Source: Anastatus disparis (lineage: Eukaryota > Arthropoda > Insecta > Hymenoptera > Eupelmidae). From it: a stretch of DNA of 64,000 nt. The position numbers and the translations under genes were made by a program. Shown here in pieces: positions 63,716 through 64,000 of this stretch (its first letter is position 1; each line of letters opens with the position of its first letter). The stretch spans positions 3,844,001 through 3,908,000 of the forward strand of contig JAFFSR010000227.1 of NCBI GenBank assembly GCA_017163975.1, read 5' to 3'. Under the pieces are notes generated by a model. That model was not told the origin of the DNA and did no database searches. It worked only from the letters and a program-made list of their open reading frames with translations.

Positions 63716-64000
63716 TTTCAAATAAATGTATTTTACGTTTTTGATTTTAAAGCGCGAAAACGTTGAAATTAATGCGTGCACGCTCTGTTAAATGATAATT
63801 GCTTTTTCAACGGCCTTTTTGCATTTGCTTTTCTCAAAGCCAAGAATTTACAGCGATTTTCGTGCACGTATTATACGTAATACAAAAATTAAAAAAAGAA
63901 ATACAAATCGGATACGTATTTGAAGGATATATTCGGAAACTGAACGAAACATTAAAATACTTAATTACGCGTACATATGTATGGATGGATTATACTTTTT
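63716..64000. other. mixed noncoding DNA to window end
   Basis: No features seen. The minus-strand frame 63596-63781 translates the TC and GC microsatellites. Confidence 0.5.

Noticed and set aside
1..64000. CRISPR array, operon, riboswitch or bacterial-type gene cluster
   Set aside because: No regularly spaced identical repeats, no tightly packed genes and no ribosome-binding pattern. The sequence is eukaryotic noncoding DNA.

Overview
This is A+T-rich eukaryotic nuclear DNA, roughly three quarters A+T by eye. Homopolymer and microsatellite tracts are abundant, and short G+C/CpG-richer pockets are scattered through an otherwise featureless background. No bacterial-style gene organisation is present. 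The general look (AT-rich with CpG-containing pockets, GA/CT, CA/GT and AT microsatellites, many tRNA-derived SINEs) suggests an arthropod, perhaps a hymenopteran insect, but nothing here fixes the species. I recognised no known protein, rRNA or functional tRNA gene. The window is best read as intergenic or large-intron DNA.

The dominant feature is one family of short tRNA-derived retroposons (SINEs) of about 200 bp. There are eight copies: 14-218(+), 4232-4432(+), 10853-11047(+), 21610-21815(-), 35699-35902(+), 41436-41630(+), 50589-50790(+) and 61601-61789(-). Each has a tRNA-like head with Pol III A and B boxes, a conserved body and a TTAAATAAA-type tail. Reading the copies against each other shows that the element is also a folded RNA. 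(1) Its 5' end (GAGRTCGTCAGTG) is complementary to an internal segment (CACTGACGAYCTC) about 115 nt downstream. (2) A hairpin AAGCAC/GTGCTT lies in between. (3) A hairpin CGTCGCT/AGCGACG abuts the tail. All three helices have copies in which both strands changed together and pairing was kept. This is the most interesting system in the window.

Other repeats are two degenerate tRNA-like relics of different families (25774-25847, 38733-38830), a MITE-like foldback (14240-14361), a cluster of nested direct and inverted repeats ending in a perfect 14-bp inverted repeat and a 36-bp-arm foldback (35975-36880), perfect palindromes (10732-10756, 62025-62061), a diverged 29-bp direct repeat (7666 and 39016) and a 25-nt alternating pyrimidine-purine tract at 63691-63715.

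Five short stretches have lower stop density, better-balanced composition and sometimes plausible splice sites: 4591-4777(+), 5683-5841(-), 34220-34335(+), 52632-52845(-), and the decayed-looking 29514-29831 and 60913-61280. None resembles a family I can name, so they are listed as low-confidence candidate exons or relics. The remaining long stretches hold nothing I can support beyond simple repeats.
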